Positions 1 to 12,474 are shown, counted from the first letter of the stretch. The stretch is 64,000 bases of DNA from Cephalopachus bancanus (GCA_027257055.1 JAPVLO010000400.1:186001-250000), one strand, 5' to 3'. Made by a program: numbers and translations. The notes: generated by a model not told the origin, from the sequence alone.

Positions 1-631
1 GTGTCTATGACTACGATGTACAAGCAGTTTCAAATACTGACAGCGATAAAATACTCTTCTCTGAAAAAGTCGATCTACAACCTAAACAGTTGCTTGCACC
101 TGGGTAGACTTATGCCACTGAGAGGCAGATAAAGAGATTAAGATTGAGGGAGTAGGGTGGGGCTTGAAATGGTGAAGTCCAGGATGTGGCTAAGAGGGTG
201 GTAGGTGTCAGAGGCGGAGGCAGGGCTGATTGGTGTGATTGGCAATCTAGACATTGTCTGGAATCCTAAATCCTTCTTGTGACTTGAACCAAAAGCTAGT
301 TATAACATACATGTTTCACTGTCTTGAAACACAAACTCTACTCATATCTGCATCTACTGTGATGTCACACTGTGATTTTTACCCCTCTGTTATAGAAGGC
401 ATTTATTTACTATTTACGTACATGTTTTTCTCCCCTCTGAACTTTGTACCCCCGAAAGTGCTGATTATATCTTATTTATTTATAAATCACTAGTTTAGAC
501 AGGCACATAAACACTCATTGAACCAACACACAGGTATATTTTGCTCTTCTTTATAGATTCATCTGGTCTCAGGTGATCACACACCAGCAGATTCAGAATG
601 CTGCTGCTTCCCTACTCCCAGGTAATTTAAA
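1..631. other. 5' flank, no gene recognised
   Basis: AT-rich non-coding DNA. The longest open frame is about 80 codons, with no recognisable domain and no sign of codon constraint. I cannot assign a repeat family. Its position suggests intergenic DNA upstream of LCP1. Confidence 0.5.
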
Positions 632-1100
632 TGAACATCCGCCGTGTCTGATGGGCTGGGTATAGTACAGCTGGAGTCACAGTGGTGAAAGTACTCACCA
701 AGAATATAGCCATGAGCACAAAATAGTAGATTTATTAAAGGAAAGATACATTGTCAGGGTTACAGTGAGCAGAACAGCATTAAGAGTGTTGGCTGTCTAC
801 TTAGAGGTAGTGGCCTGAGGCTCTTCCCAGTGGAGTTTAATCCTTTCTTAGATTAGGGTGAATTTAGGATTCCCATCATGCATTTGGGTTCCTGCCATGC
901 AAATGAAGTAGTTCTGATTGGTCAATGTTTGACTTTGACTATAAACCGCTTAGGGGCCAGCTGGAGGCAACTCAGCTTTTACAATACTTGTAATCTCATC
1001 CTGAGATTTCCTTCCTCAAAATAGTTTATCAAATTTACCCAGTTGATGCTGGTCTAATCAGGCCTCATATTCCTCCACAAATGTCTGCTCCCCTTCATGA
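632..1100 (-). mobile_element. Solitary retroviral-type LTR (ERV1-like), antisense to LCP1
   Basis: Read on the minus strand, this segment has LTR-like order: a TG start near 1079, two CCAAT-type boxes near 920 (ATTGG on the + strand), then an AATAAA polyadenylation signal near 733 (TTTATT on the + strand), and a terminal CA. Edges are approximate because I could not match a target-site duplication. The DNA on its 5' side (to about 1290) has a short open minus frame, but I recognise no retroviral protein. It lies 1.4 kb upstream of the putative LCP1 first exon. Confidence 0.5.
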
Positions 1101-2399
1101 AATATTACTGTTGGACCTTCATGCCATCCTGAAACCACAGGATGTGGAACTGGATTAGAAAAACCCACAGTGACTGCCCATTTAGGCCCCAAGACCATTA
1201 AGATTTTATCTGTGGAGTCCCATTACAGTGCCCTGAGTTCCACCAGAGTGGACACCACCAGTGTTTTGCTGCATCATAGTATGATCAGTACAATAACAGC
1301 GATGCATAGATGTCCCTCTGGTGTCCTGAAAGAATTTAAGTGCTTCTGGAAACCTCTGTGCAATGTATTAATTGGAAATGATTGTGCAGTGGAGAAAACA
1401 GGATCCCATCACTCTCTCAGTCTTCCCTGGGGAATCACAAGAGGGCAGATCACTCTGGGAGGTGAGCCATTTCTAGAATGAACTAAATTCCCACTAAATT
1501 ACTATTCGTCTGCCCACTCTCTTCCCCGAGATAGCCCCTGTGGGTTTCTGACAAAGTCGCCACGCCTCTGGCTAATGAAATAGATAAACCAGAACAGTTT
1601 GGGTTAGCATTTAAGAGCAGAAGCAGGAAATTTCTAGAGGAGAAATCAAAGAAGTAAAAGAAGTATAAGGGTAGTCCCCTAACTAGTCAGAATACAGCAA
1701 CCTTCTGATAGGTCTGTGGTCCCAGCAAACACAGACACATCTAGACTCTGAATCAGACATCTTCAACTCGCAGTCATACATCCTCATTCCTAAACAGCAG
1801 ATTTACTCCTGGATCTACACACAGTGTCCCAGCAATATGGAGACTTGCTTAACATAACTCAAGGTGCTACACAGTCTCCACAATCATTATGAGTGCCTGA
1901 GGATATTCCATCTGAAGATAGGAATTTGTCCTCAAGCATCTGGGTTTGGGTATAAAGTAGAGCTTTTTTTTTCTCCACCTGTCAATTTAATAAACTGTAC
2001 ATTGAAAAAAGCTTGTCTGTATGAAGGAATAAAGATGCCCATTTAACTATAGCACTGCTTTTGTAATCTGCTGCTCTTTATAGAAAACATCTAAATAATT
2101 AAGATCTTTAATTGGGTTAAAGAGATCCTTAGCACAAAGATGTTCTATAAATAAGAGAATGAGTAAATAATATAGTAACCTTCCTTTTCATGTCCTTCTC
2201 TTAAAGAGAACAGCCTGTTTTGCTTGCACCAATAAGATCAATGTTAGAGGACTCCAGCGAGGTTTGGTTTCAGCTGGGGCGGGGCTTTCCCAAGGAAGTC
2301 CCTTTTGCTTTGTTTGAGGTGCACTGCCATGGTTTCCCTTGGCTCTTTCACTAAAAATGAGTAATTTGTTTATCTTTGCTGTCAGTAGGTAGGCACCTG
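1101..2399. other. 5' flank, no gene recognised
   Basis: Short overlapping frames exist on both strands (for example 103 codons on + at 1170-1481), but none shows a domain, a splice pattern or codon bias. The part next to the LTR may be retroviral internal remnant. The rest is unassigned AT-rich DNA running up to the candidate promoter. Confidence 0.4.
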
Positions 2400-2480
2400 G
2401 GCTTTGCTTCTGCAAGTAGGGTCAGACAAAGAAGTCAAGGTAGCAGGCTGACCTTGCCTCGTTATCTGCAATTAGGAAGG

Positions 2481-2506
2481 TTTAAGTAGCCCAGGGCCTA
2501 CTTAAA
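2481..2506. repeat. Short palindrome at putative LCP1 promoter
   Basis: Two perfect 9-bp arms, TTTAAGTAG (2481-2489) and CTACTTAAA (2498-2506), flank an 8-bp GC-rich centre that can pair further as CCC/GGG. It sits just upstream of the candidate exon 1. It could be a dimeric binding site or chance. Confidence 0.6.
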
Positions 2507-2560
2507 GACAGCTGGAGGAGAAAGAAAGGGAAGGAGAAAGATGCTTGTAAAGAGGAAGTG
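2505..2560 (+). other. LCP1: Candidate non-coding exon 1 of LCP1
   Basis: A purine-rich stretch ending in the strong donor GTG|GTAAGA at 2560/2561. Spliced to exon 2 (acceptor 22826/22827) it would give a short 5' UTR. The start is not defined by sequence; 2505 is set just after the palindrome. The alternative first exon would end at the donor AAG|GTAAAT after 2818. Without cDNA I cannot choose between them, and a further upstream start is also possible. Confidence 0.3.
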
Positions 2561-4559
2561 GTAAGAGGCATCTAAATTTCAGTGTGACCTGTTCTGTCAG
2601 GTGATTTTAGGGGGGAGGGGCAGGGGACATGAAAAAAAAAGTTAAGTAAAATGTCCTTATAAAGACAAAATCTATTTCTTTCCTGGCTGATGATTTGTCA
2701 TTCTAGTCACTTCCTGCCTTGTGACCACACACCCGGGCTTGACAAAGCTGTTCTGCAGATCAGAAAGAAGGGGTTTCTGGTCACACACCAGTACGACCAA
2801 GGACTGTTTTTCTACAAGGTAAATTTTCTTCATGTCTTTTTGTCGTTTCTGAGTGCTTGTGATGCCATTCGGCACTGTTTCTGTGAATTGTGGGTTTTGC
2901 CTTCAGGAGACTAGAGATCCAAGCACCTGTCACCTGAGCCCTCGGTGAGCCCTGCCACTCACTGTCTAACTACCCAGGAAATCTGCAGCCACCCTATGTG
3001 GCCATCCGGGATGGAGCCCCCTTGGCTCTCTGGGTTGGGTTCTTCCTAAGCTATCCCCAAAATTAAGATTTGCTTTTATTTTTAAATCAAACCAGTTCTG
3101 ATTTATTTCTATTGCTCTATTTCAGGAAGGCTATTTACTGTGATTTTAACTTCTTTAAAATGTTTTCAGGAAAGTGCATATTGATCATTTCGGTTGTACT
3201 GTTCATTGGCTTAATGGAGGTAGTTCAATTTTAGCTCCTGTGGTTCTGTTTTTCTAAAAAAACAAAACAAAACAAAAAAAACTTTACAGTACTTTAGTGG
3301 ATATATTAATATCTTGAGTCAGGTGTTACCAAGCATGATACTGGTTATTTGAGTGATTTTTCCAAGGGTTTTTAATGAATGTGCTTAATAACCACGTGAA
3401 ATTAGAGTTTGTCTCTTCTCCATTTGTTCTCTAAAAAGAAAAGCAATTTTTGTTACTTAATTGTACTGTTTTTGAAGGATTATATGAATTATTTGTTATA
3501 CTTATGACCATACAAATGAATGCTCAGTTAAATACTGGAAGAAAGGCTTCTATCTACAATAGAAAGTTTTAGAAAGTTGACATGGGATGTTTATCCCAGA
3601 AACCTTGCCCAAATATACAGACTTTGAATCTTGTGGTATCAGCTTTTACTTAATTATCGCTATCATATAGCACTGAGAACCATTGGTAGATGATAAACAT
3701 AAAAGCCATTCAGACTGGAAATGGATATAATTAGCATACTTATGAAAAATCCAATTTTTCTTAATCAAGTATAGCAACTTACCTTCTAAAATTACTCTTC
3801 AGGACAACTTTTTAAAAAACTATCAGTAAACAAATGTGGCTTTATCCACACACATCTTGATTTTGAATTTATATGAGTTATCAAAATAGGTTTCTTTTAA
3901 GTAAAACTGTTTCAAGTACATCTGTGCAAATTTGAATGTAATTAACCATTTACCTATAAATGTGAATTTCTGGAAATTGCAAAATGTGACCACCAGTATT
4001 ACTTTTCACTTCTCATTTGAATAGTTTTAACTAGCAAAAATGTAGCGTCTGTGGAGGAGGGGCATGAGCCTCAGAAAAGAACAGACTAAAAAGTATGCTG
4101 TCATATTTTAAGTAAAAACATGAATGAGCATAAATTAGGATGTCAAGAAATGTTAGTATTTTTCTTACATTTGGGAAGGAATAAAAAGGAATATGAAAAA
4201 GTTAATTCAAAATTGAAAAAAGTCTCTTCAACATGTCAAGTTTAGATTGGCTAAAGCATCAACCTGATATGTTATAAAGTATTCATTCTAGCTCACCCCC
4301 ACAGGGAAGAAACTTCTGAGTCTTGGCCCTTTGAACAAGCACTGCTATGATGGGCTGGAACTGTGCTTAGGACATTTCCTTAGTAACCTAGGGATGCTTT
4401 TCTTCATAGCATTTTAAATTGTGTAAATGATGCCTTGAAACCATTGGCAATTTGGGAAACAATTTCTGTATTTTAACTTCATTTATAATTCTGTCTCTGA
4501 ACCCTGTGGGAGTAAAGGCTCGTTCAAAGGTATCCTTTTAAATTGGAGAAGACAGGAAA

Positions 4560-4735
4560 AGTAATAATAGCATTTAATATTTATAAGTGTACATCCATGC
4601 TTCATACATTACCTCGTTTAATCCTCTCAGAAACAAGGAGTGAGCTTAGATGGTTGAAGAATCTGGCCCAAGGTCATTAGACAGTTGCATTTGGGGCAGT
4701 AGGTAGACAGGATTTCAGGCTCTTTTCTGCCCGTG
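4560..4735 (-). mobile_element. MIR SINE remnant
   Basis: Recognisable reverse-orientation MIR core: a TTTAATCCTC-type segment followed by an AAGGTCATTAGACAGTT-like segment, matching the ancient mammalian MIR in minus orientation. Diverged, edges approximate. Confidence 0.55.
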
Positions 4736-4994
4736 TCTGTTCCTAAATCTTCCCTCCATGCCAGCATACTTTTCCCAGATGTAGGTGGTTTTTATTACTG
4801 AAACTGGCTAAGGAGATCTTGGCATTCACAGTTTAGAGAGAGAGAAGAAAGAAATTTGTGATAAATCCAGAAACATTTTTATTTTTGTGAATAAGAGATA
4901 CCATGCAAGTTTCATATATTAATGGAATGAAATATTTTCTTTTAATGAGGGCATACTTTTACTAAAGAATTGTGTGCCTTCACAAACTTGCCTC

Positions 4995-5440
4995 AACCCA
5001 CTTCCCCAACCTTATTTCTTGTCACTTCCTTCTGCTCAACCTCCTCCACCTCATCTCCTCCCCATGCTGCTAACCCACTTCTGGGTGCACCAGACCACAA
5101 GTCACCAGAAAGTTCCATTCTCTTTCACTCCTTTTTTTGGTTCAACTGTTTCTTTAATTGCTTTCTTCTTTATTTGTAAAACTTCTGGTCATTTTCCAAG
5201 GCTCAATTCAAGAAACATACCCTTTTGGAGGTCTTTCCCTCTTGTCTCTGCCTCCACTAGCTGTTTCTTTTGTGTGTGTTTGCTTAATGCTTTGATCTTG
5301 TAGCAAGTATAGCACTGATCATGCTGTTTTAGCTTCAAGTCTTTATCTGCTGACAGACCTAAACTCCTTCTCTGTCTCTTCTGGCATATGATAGATGCCA
5401 GTTATAGTGAACTGAAAATTTGGCACAAGTATTTTATTCT
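4995..5440 (+). mobile_element. L2 LINE 3' remnant
   Basis: Pyrimidine-rich 3' L2-like text, including the segment around the 'GCTCAATTCAAG' and 'TATAGCACTGATCA' words typical of L2 3' ends. Overlapping short frames here are not genes. Confidence 0.5.
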
Positions 5441-6407
5441 CAGTTCCATACATAGGCATTGAAGTCTCTGATGTTACTTATTAACTTACTATTAACTGAG
5501 TTTTCACAGTGATCACTAGGAAAGGAGATACAACTATAATATAGTATTTTGCATTCTCATTATTTTAGTCTAAATACATTCATTGAGCCAAAATATAGCT
5601 ACCTTTACCAAAACTATGTACCAAATAGTGGGCTTTTTTGATGACAAAGAACACAAGAACAGACATCATTAACTTTTACTTAGTCACTTCAGATTATTCT
5701 CAGAAAATTCTCAAGTCAAATTCTTGTTACCTAAAGAGTACAGACTCCTTTATGTATACAGGAGGGATGGCAAATGTTTTAAAATCAAGTTAGGCAAAAT
5801 AAAATGTAAAAATTAACTTAAAAGTCAAAAATGTATAAAGTAAGATTATAAAGGATTGGACTTTATGACTAATAATAGACTTTATGGCAGAGTAAATCTA
5901 CCTAGATTAATCTAATTTTTTTCCAAGAATTTTTGCCTACTAATTTCCCAATTTAAAGATATCAAATGAAATAATACAATTCCATCTGCATATTTAATAG
6001 TACAGAAATAAAAATTAGAATGAGAGCCCATCAAAATACAAAATGAATCAGTGTTAGTAGATTTGAAGTTCCAAGTGTCCCTGTTTTGCCAGATGGAAAC
6101 GCATTTCTTCAATTAAAGGTGTTGGTGTTTCACCATGTTTTCATGTTGAAGTTATGAGTAGTTACCTCCTGATTAGATGTTTGTGTGGTGCTGTAGCAGG
6201 GGTGCTCCCAGTTGGCATCTCCCTGTTGCTTTCCTCACTTCCCTTCTGATCTGACTTCCTGTCTTATAATATTGACTGTTCCCGTTGTTTTGGCTTGTCA
6301 GTTTCCGTCATTACATCAGTCTTCCCAGCAATTGTATAATCTCCCCATCTTGTAAGATACTGCAAGCGTGTAGGGAAGGGGCGGGGGGGCAGTCTCAATT
6401 TATTACT

Positions 6408-6545
6408 ATCACTAACAGCTAATACATACTACTTACTTTGAATTGAGTATTTTTTTAAAGCACTTTAAATACATTAAAGCACTTAGTCATCACAAGAATC
6501 CTGTCAGGTAGATACTGGTGTCATCTTCATATTTGAAGCTGAATT
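6408..6545 (-). mobile_element. MIR SINE remnant
   Basis: Minus-oriented MIR features: AAGCACTTTAAATACATT, then CACTTAGTCATCACAAGAAT and a GTCAGGTAGATACTG segment. Diverged. Confidence 0.5.
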
Positions 6546-7804
6546 CATTCATTCACATATTTTATTCAATTTTCTATAATTGGATCAATTTTGTATTAAC
6601 TGTTGAATTCCAGGGCAACTTCCTGGAATAAACAGGCAGGAGACGATGGTGTCTATTTGCATCTAAAAGCCCTCAAGCTGAGCTCAAGTAAGCATAATTT
6701 CCCCCAAATAGCAGCTCTTATTAAACAGACTATTCTGTCATTGTCATCATCATCATCGTATTTACTCAACCTTTCTGTACAGTTGACTGAGTAGTTGGTT
6801 TTTACATAATACACGATCTCCACACTCAAAAGCTTTTAAAAGTTCTTAGTCTTTGAAATTCACAATAACTTTAGTCAAATGGCATTCACATTTTCTAGTC
6901 TGTTGTGACTGATAAAGACAACTAAATTAAACAATTTAGTATTTGTACCCAAGCACACATGTCTATGATTGTACAGTAATGATCAAATATAGGTTTCCTA
7001 AAAACTGGGAAAGAATGAAGGATTGTTGTCATGGTGAGGGAGAGAATGGAAGTAAAATGACCCACCTACTGAGTGGAAGCTTTGCTTAAATTCAGAACTA
7101 TGGCTGTGTAAGCCCCACTTATAAGTTACAAGGAGGCTGTTTCTCAAATATGGTCAGTTGTTTTTTTTGGCGGAAGGAAAAGCTAAGATGTTAAATTGAG
7201 GAACTAGCAAAGCCACAGCTCTGTGGTTGCAGCATTGATTCTCGTTTTAGTCCTGCATCAGTTACATGAACAGATGAGTTAGAGGGGGAGTCTCCTTGCC
7301 TCCCTCCCCTCGCCTTCCACCCCTCCCCCCTACACACCCCTTCTTGACTGGCCAAGCTAAAGTAGAAAAGAGATTATGTTCTTCACAGCAGAAAAGCCAG
7401 GACACCAAATTCTGCAGGCAGATTAATTATGCATGTGAATTGCAATCTCCCAGATAATTTGTTTTCTTTATTTCTCTGGTTGCACTTTCAAGAGGGAAGT
7501 GAATTAATGGCATAATTACCTTGCATTTGAATAATACCCAGCATTTTGACCTCTCAGTCTGATAGTCATCACTAAAATTTATCTAAGCTATATTTCCAGA
7601 TGAATAAAGGGGTACACAGATGTATGTATAATATTTGCATATGTTCCCTATTCGCTATTTCTCAGTCAAAATTTAGAATTGGAAGTTCATCTCTGTTAAC
7701 CCTAGGTATAACATTTTTTTTCCATTAAAAAAACCTTTTTATCATGAGCTAATAATAGAAGTGAGTACATTCAATATAGCTTCTATCCTGAAGATGCTTT
7801 TAAA

Positions 7805-8215
7805 ATTTGTACCTATTTATTTTTAAATTGATGTATAATTGTACATATTTGTGGAGTACCTAATAATGTTTCAAGAGATGCAGTGTGTAGTGATCAGATC
7901 ATAGCATAACCATCATCTCAAATATTTATCATTTCTTTGTGTTGGGAATATTCAATATCTTTTTTCTAGCTATTTGAAAATATATACTTTTTGTTTATGA
8001 CTCTTCAGTAGCACTCAATATTTATTAAATGGTAAGAACATGCGTGTCTTTTACACTTACAGAATGCGGAATATCCAAGCCCTAAATACAATTTACCATT
8101 GAAAATATATACAGTTCTATAGGACATGAGAAATTATTCTTCTTGGCTGTAATTTTGTATCTTTTAACAAATCTCTCCCTATCCCTGTCTTCCCAGCCTC
8201 TAGTAACCTCAGTTG
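7805..8215 (-). mobile_element. L1 LINE 3' end (L1MA/MB-like)
   Basis: Matches the 3' end of older L1 elements in minus orientation. Landmarks on + are ATAATTGTACATATTTGTGG, a CATCATCTCAAATATTTATC segment, TTCTAGCTATTTGAAAATAT and GTAATTTTGTATCTTTTAAC. Only about 400 bp remain, with no coding capacity. Confidence 0.75.
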
Positions 8216-8817
8216 TAACAGTTTAGAATGTAGGTCCTCTATTCTAACTTGACATCCTTGGCTCGTATTACCTTCACCAGGAGGGCCAGCCTGAAGAAAG
8301 AAGAGTGGGCTATGAATTCCTCGCAGAGAAAGCTAAGTAATAGGTATAAAGTGAAAGAAAAGAGGGAAGAAAAAGAAAACCATAACCATGCATGCAGGTT
8401 TGCATTTGCACCTTTCCTAGTTCTAAAAATGTGAATTTAACTTACCCCACCGTTTCCACTGCTTTATAAAAATTTTTAAAGTTTTCCCCTTGGGAAGATT
8501 GGAATATGGTGGGTATCTTGGAGGACCTTTTTAGAGTTTTTCCCTCCCTAAGTTGTCTTTCATGTTGAGACTTTTCATCAAAATATCACAAATTCTGTTT
8601 CTTTCCTGTGACCACTGAAAATGAGAGTTGCGGTACTTATTCTATCTGGAGGTGATCACTCAGTTCTTCCCCTCATTTCGTGCCTATCCTCTTGTTGATT
8701 ACATTTTCAGTACCTCCATTCTTCCTCCAATAGCATATGTAAATGCCAGCCCTTTAAAGCTGACAGTTTCTTTGCATAAAAGAGGCAGATGTGGCATATA
8801 GAAAGTGGAGTAGACGT

Positions 8818-8935
8818 AGAGACAGAGTTGGATTCGTATTCTAGCCTTTCACTAAATGTGGAGCCTGAACAATCTCGGGAGCCTCTGAAGCTCAGTATCC
8901 TCATCTGTAGAACCGGGATAGTACTATCTACTCGC
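8818..8935 (+). mobile_element. MIR SINE remnant
   Basis: Plus-oriented MIR core with AGCTCAGTATCCTCATCTGT and a following GGGATAGTACTATCTAC segment. Confidence 0.65.
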
Positions 8936-9019
8936 TAGATCTGTGCTGGGTTCACTTCCCCCTTCTGCTTTCCCATGTTATCAGTCTGTATGCATATCTA
9001 CCACACCTATCATCACTAC

Positions 9020-9215
9020 TGACTTACTGGGCCCTCACTGTTTGCTAGGCATCAAGCCAAACACTTGAAATATAGTTGCTATTTTAGTTCCACAAATAGC
9101 TACATAAAGTTGTTATTATCTTCTTATTGGAAATGATGAAACTGAGGTCCAGGGAGGGTTAAGTGACTTGTCTAAGATAAAAGAACCAGTAACTGGCAGA
9201 GACAAGATTCACACT
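9020..9215 (-). mobile_element. MIR SINE remnant
   Basis: Minus MIR core: TGATGAAACTGAGGTCCAGG, then GGGTTAAGTGACTTGTCTAAG and GTAACTGGCAGAG. Confidence 0.7.
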
Positions 9216-10547
9216 TTGTCTTTTTCCTGTTTTTGTGTTGGCAGTTTGTTAAAGGTACAAATCTGTTTAAGCTACATTGCATGCTCTAACATGATCCACT
9301 AATTGCTTCCTGATAATAAATCTAAATATTTCCTCCTGTGATTGAATGATTATTGAATTATTCCTAATTCTACCTTTTCTATTAGGAATGTATCCCAACT
9401 CTATTTTTGATGGGTATTCTGGTATACTAAACATATTTGAAAAATAAACAAATAATAAAGCTTGAGAATTTTGTGATACAAAGTTTTTTAAAATAATAGC
9501 TATGAAGGTATTAGACTAAGCTTTTTATCTACTTACATTTTTGATAAAAGAAATGTTATAGCATATCCCATTGTAAGTTGGTATTGATAAATATTTGCCA
9601 ACCAAACTGTAACTTTTGAAAAAAGTGAAGATAAGTATAGTCCATTGAATAAACTATAAATAAAAATGTCCTGCCTCAATTTATCTATAACTCCTCATTT
9701 TGTGTCTCTGAAAGTGAGCCTGTCATTAGCAATCCTAAAAGAACAGCTCCAAGCATCCTGTTGAAAACAAGGTCACATTATTAAAAATAAATGGAAGCTT
9801 CTGTTGCCATTGCCAATACACAAATGTCTGCTGCACATCTTGTCACTGTTTTTTAGCTCAAACTAAAGTGGTGAAAATGCCTGGAGAATTAGAGAGTGGA
9901 AGAGCAGGTCGAAGTAGAATACAGGCTAGCAGAATTGGTTCCTGCGTGTTGGTGCACCTGAGAAGGAGGAGACTTTGCCCAGTGGTCCTAATCACAGATG
10001 CTCAGAGATGTCTTTCTTTTCATGACTCATGGTGTATGTGACTGGGCTTTTCTTAAGATTGCTGTACATTTTCCCACCCTGGCCACACTTCCTTAACTGT
10101 TAGTAGGTACTTTCCACTGTTAGTATCTCAGGCAAGGCAAAACCTGAGCCCCTTGACCTCTCAAGATCAGCTAATACCAATGCCATTGGCTTCTAGTTGG
10201 TGTCATCAACCAGTTAGGCAGCACCTGGCTTCAAGGATGCTAGCTAAGAAAGATGATACAAGAGCCCAAACAAGCCAGGCTATGCACATTAGGACATACA
10301 GAATGATCTACACCCACAAAAACTCATAACACACACAAGTATAAGTGGGGATTTTAGGTGGTGACTCCATACAATATGTCACACAATTTATGGTAGAAAT
10401 TGGGATTTGTTCCCCATGGTAATTTTGTAAAAGTTCTAGTTATTTAATATGTTCTTTTAACTTCCTTCTTGTATTCCTTCCTTCTTCCTTTGGTTCTCCC
10501 TTTCTTTCTTCCTCACTACCTCCCTTCTCCTCCCTCTCTTTGCCAGT

Positions 10548-11055
10548 CACTGTTGTACACACTTAAAACATTTTGTCTCACTTAATCCTAATACAATCTT
10601 ATGAAGTGAGCACTGTGGTCGCATTAACATCCCTTCTTTTTTTATTTTTTTCTTTTTTTATTTTCTTTTGAGTTGGAGTCTCACTCTGTCACCCAGGCTA
10701 CAGTGAGTGCAGTGGCACACTCACAGCCATCCCAGCATCGACCTGCTGGGCTCCGGCGATCCTTCCACCTCAGCCTTTCAAATCGCCAGAATTACAGGCA
10801 CGCACTATCACGCCTGGCTAACTTTTACTTATTTATTTATTGTAGAGTTAGGTCTCACCAAGTTGCCCAGGCTGGTCTCGAACCCGTGGGCTCAGGCAAT
10901 CCACTCACCTCGGCCTGCCAAAGTGCTGGTATTACAGGCTGAGCCACCGAGCCTGACCAACATCCCTTCTTTACAGATATAGAAATGAAGGCTTAGAGAA
11001 TTTAAGTAACACATCCAAAGACACACAGCAGGAAATAGTGAGTATAAAATTCTAG
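10548..11055 (-). mobile_element. MIR SINE split by an Alu
   Basis: The left part (10548-10639) has CTCACTTAATCCTAATACAA. The right part (10959-11055) resumes with ACAGATATAGAAATGAAGGC and ACATCCAAAGACACACAGC. The Alu at 10640-10958 lies between, with its duplicated target at both joins, so the MIR is older. Confidence 0.7.
10640..10958 (-). mobile_element. Lineage-specific Alu, minus strand
   Basis: Dimeric Alu in minus orientation: a T-rich tail on the left, GAGTTGGAGTCTCACTCTGT, a central linker TTTATTTATTGTAGAG and a 3' GCTGAGCCACCGAGCC end. It is flanked by a 14-bp target duplication AACATCCCTTCTTT at 10626-10639 and 10959-10972. It belongs to the unusual subfamily also seen at 27271, 50901, 52653 and 53553. 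Confidence 0.9.
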
Positions 11056-11689
11056 CATGTTTTCATTATACCACATTACTACCTAGTTTGTTCATGTATA
11101 TATAAATCCTAATTGTGTAAATGAAGATAGGATCGTTAGCTTTTGGGTGAGATTTGTGGGGTGTCAGAAGTGCCTTTACACAGGCTTACACTGGGAGAGG
11201 GGCAAGTTGCGTCCTAGCCTGGCCAGATCTGACATTTACATCTTAGATCTACATATCTAAGATGCAGGGCAGTTTCGGGGACTATGCATCTCAAGGGTTT
11301 CTTGTGTTTTTCCCATACCTTGGCTAGACCAAACTAAGATTTCTACCTCTTCTTTTGGCTCAGTCTCTGACTCACTCTGACACTTTGGGGAGTCACTTCA
11401 TTCCCCAGGGCCCCCATTTTCCCATTTCTAACATGCCCATTTCCCTCCTCTCTTTGCAGTATTTTCTAAATAGGAGACAGCGACACAAGGAGGAAGCTAG
11501 CTAGGTACACAAACCTACATGGCTTCTAGGCTGCATCATTTTATTTGCATCCAATCACCTGCAATGAGTGTAGTAAGCACTGTGGCTGACAGGTGCAAGG
11601 AATATATCCTAGGTCACCCAAGTTCTCCCTCTAGAAACAAGAGCTAGTGGGGAAGAGACAGACCATGCTGACACCTCCCCAACCTCTTC

Positions 11690-12200
11690 TTCTGGAGGTG
11701 TGCTTCCTGCATTTCTGGCTTCAGCCATGCCAAACCTGCAACAGGTTCCTCCATGTGCTCTTGCTTGTCTTCTCACTTTGCAGGGCTATTTTCTGTTTCT
11801 TTTTGTGAATCAGGATCTCACTCTGTCACCCAGACTGGAGAGCAGTGGCATGATCACCGCTCACTGCAGCCTCAACCTCCTGGGCTCAGATGATCCTTCT
11901 GCCTCAACCTCCCGAGTAGCTGGGACTATAGGACTACAGGTGTACACCACCATGTCAGGCTAATTTTTATATTTTTGTAGAGATGAGGTCTCACTATGTT
12001 GCCCAGGCTGGCCTTGAACTCCTGGACTCATGCAATCCTCCCACCTTAGCTTCCCAGAGTGCTGAGATTGTAGTATGAGTCACTGTGCCCAGCCTATTTT
12101 CTCCGCCTGTAATGCCCTTTTTAATTTTGTCTACTTGGAAAATTCCTACTGGTTCCCTAAGACTTTGCTCAGTGGTCAATATTGCCTACTCTGAAAAGTC
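11690..12200 (+). mobile_element. L2 LINE 3' remnant split by an Alu
   Basis: The left part (to 11794) and the right part (from 12094: TGTAATGCCC, then AATTCCTACTGGTTCCC and TACTCTGAAAAGTCTTCCC) read as one L2 3' region in + orientation, interrupted by the Alu at 11795-12093. Confidence 0.55.
11795..12093 (-). mobile_element. AluJ-like element, minus strand
   Basis: Complete dimeric Alu in minus orientation (GATCTCACTCTGTCACCCAG ... TGAGTCACTGTGCCCAGCC), without the lineage-specific changes. Flanked by TATTTTCT (11787-11794 and again from about 12095). Moderately diverged, consistent with an older AluJ-like subfamily. Confidence 0.85.
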
Positions 12201-12264
12201 TTCCCTTCCCTTCCCTTCCCTTCCCTTCCCTTCCCTTCCCTTTCTTTCCCTTCCCTTCCCTTCC
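12199..12264 (+). repeat. (CTTCC)n pentanucleotide microsatellite
   Basis: About 12 tandem CTTCC units with one TTTCTTTCCC interruption. All-pyrimidine on + and all-purine on -. It lies between an L2 remnant and a Tigger remnant. Confidence 0.95.
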
Positions 12265-12267
12265 GGC

Positions 12268-12474
12268 AGATCTTCAATATCTGAGGGACTGGTTCCAGGA
12301 CTCCCCAAATACTAAAAGTCCATATATACTCAAGTCCCACAATTAGCTCTGTAGAACCCACAGATACAAAAAGTCCACCCTCCACATCCCTGGGTGTCAC
12401 ATCCCCAAATACTTGTATTTTTCCATCTGCGTTTCATTGCTGATGTGGAACTCACCAATGTGGAGGCCGACTGT
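12268..12474 (+). mobile_element. Tigger/MER2-type DNA transposon remnant
   Basis: Contains ATCTGAGGGACTGGTTCCAG and ATATACTCAAGTCCC, matching the end of Tigger-type elements, and closes with GGAGGCCGACTG, a typical terminal repeat. Internally deleted; no transposase. Confidence 0.7.

Larger units (their letters stand above)
2400..2830 (+). promoter_or_regulatory. LCP1: Candidate LCP1 promoter region
   Basis: Inference from position and motifs. I recall the human gene spanning about 56 kb; counting back from the poly(A) signal at 56068 puts the start in the first few kilobases of this window. Seen here are a perfect-arm palindrome (2481-2506), a purine-rich PU.1/ETS-type site AGAGGAAGTG at 2551-2560, a second ETS-type site (CACTTCCTG) near 2707, and two good 5' splice sites (after 2560 and after 2818). 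PU.1 sites fit leukocyte expression of L-plastin. No strong TATA box or CpG island is visible. Confidence 0.4.
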
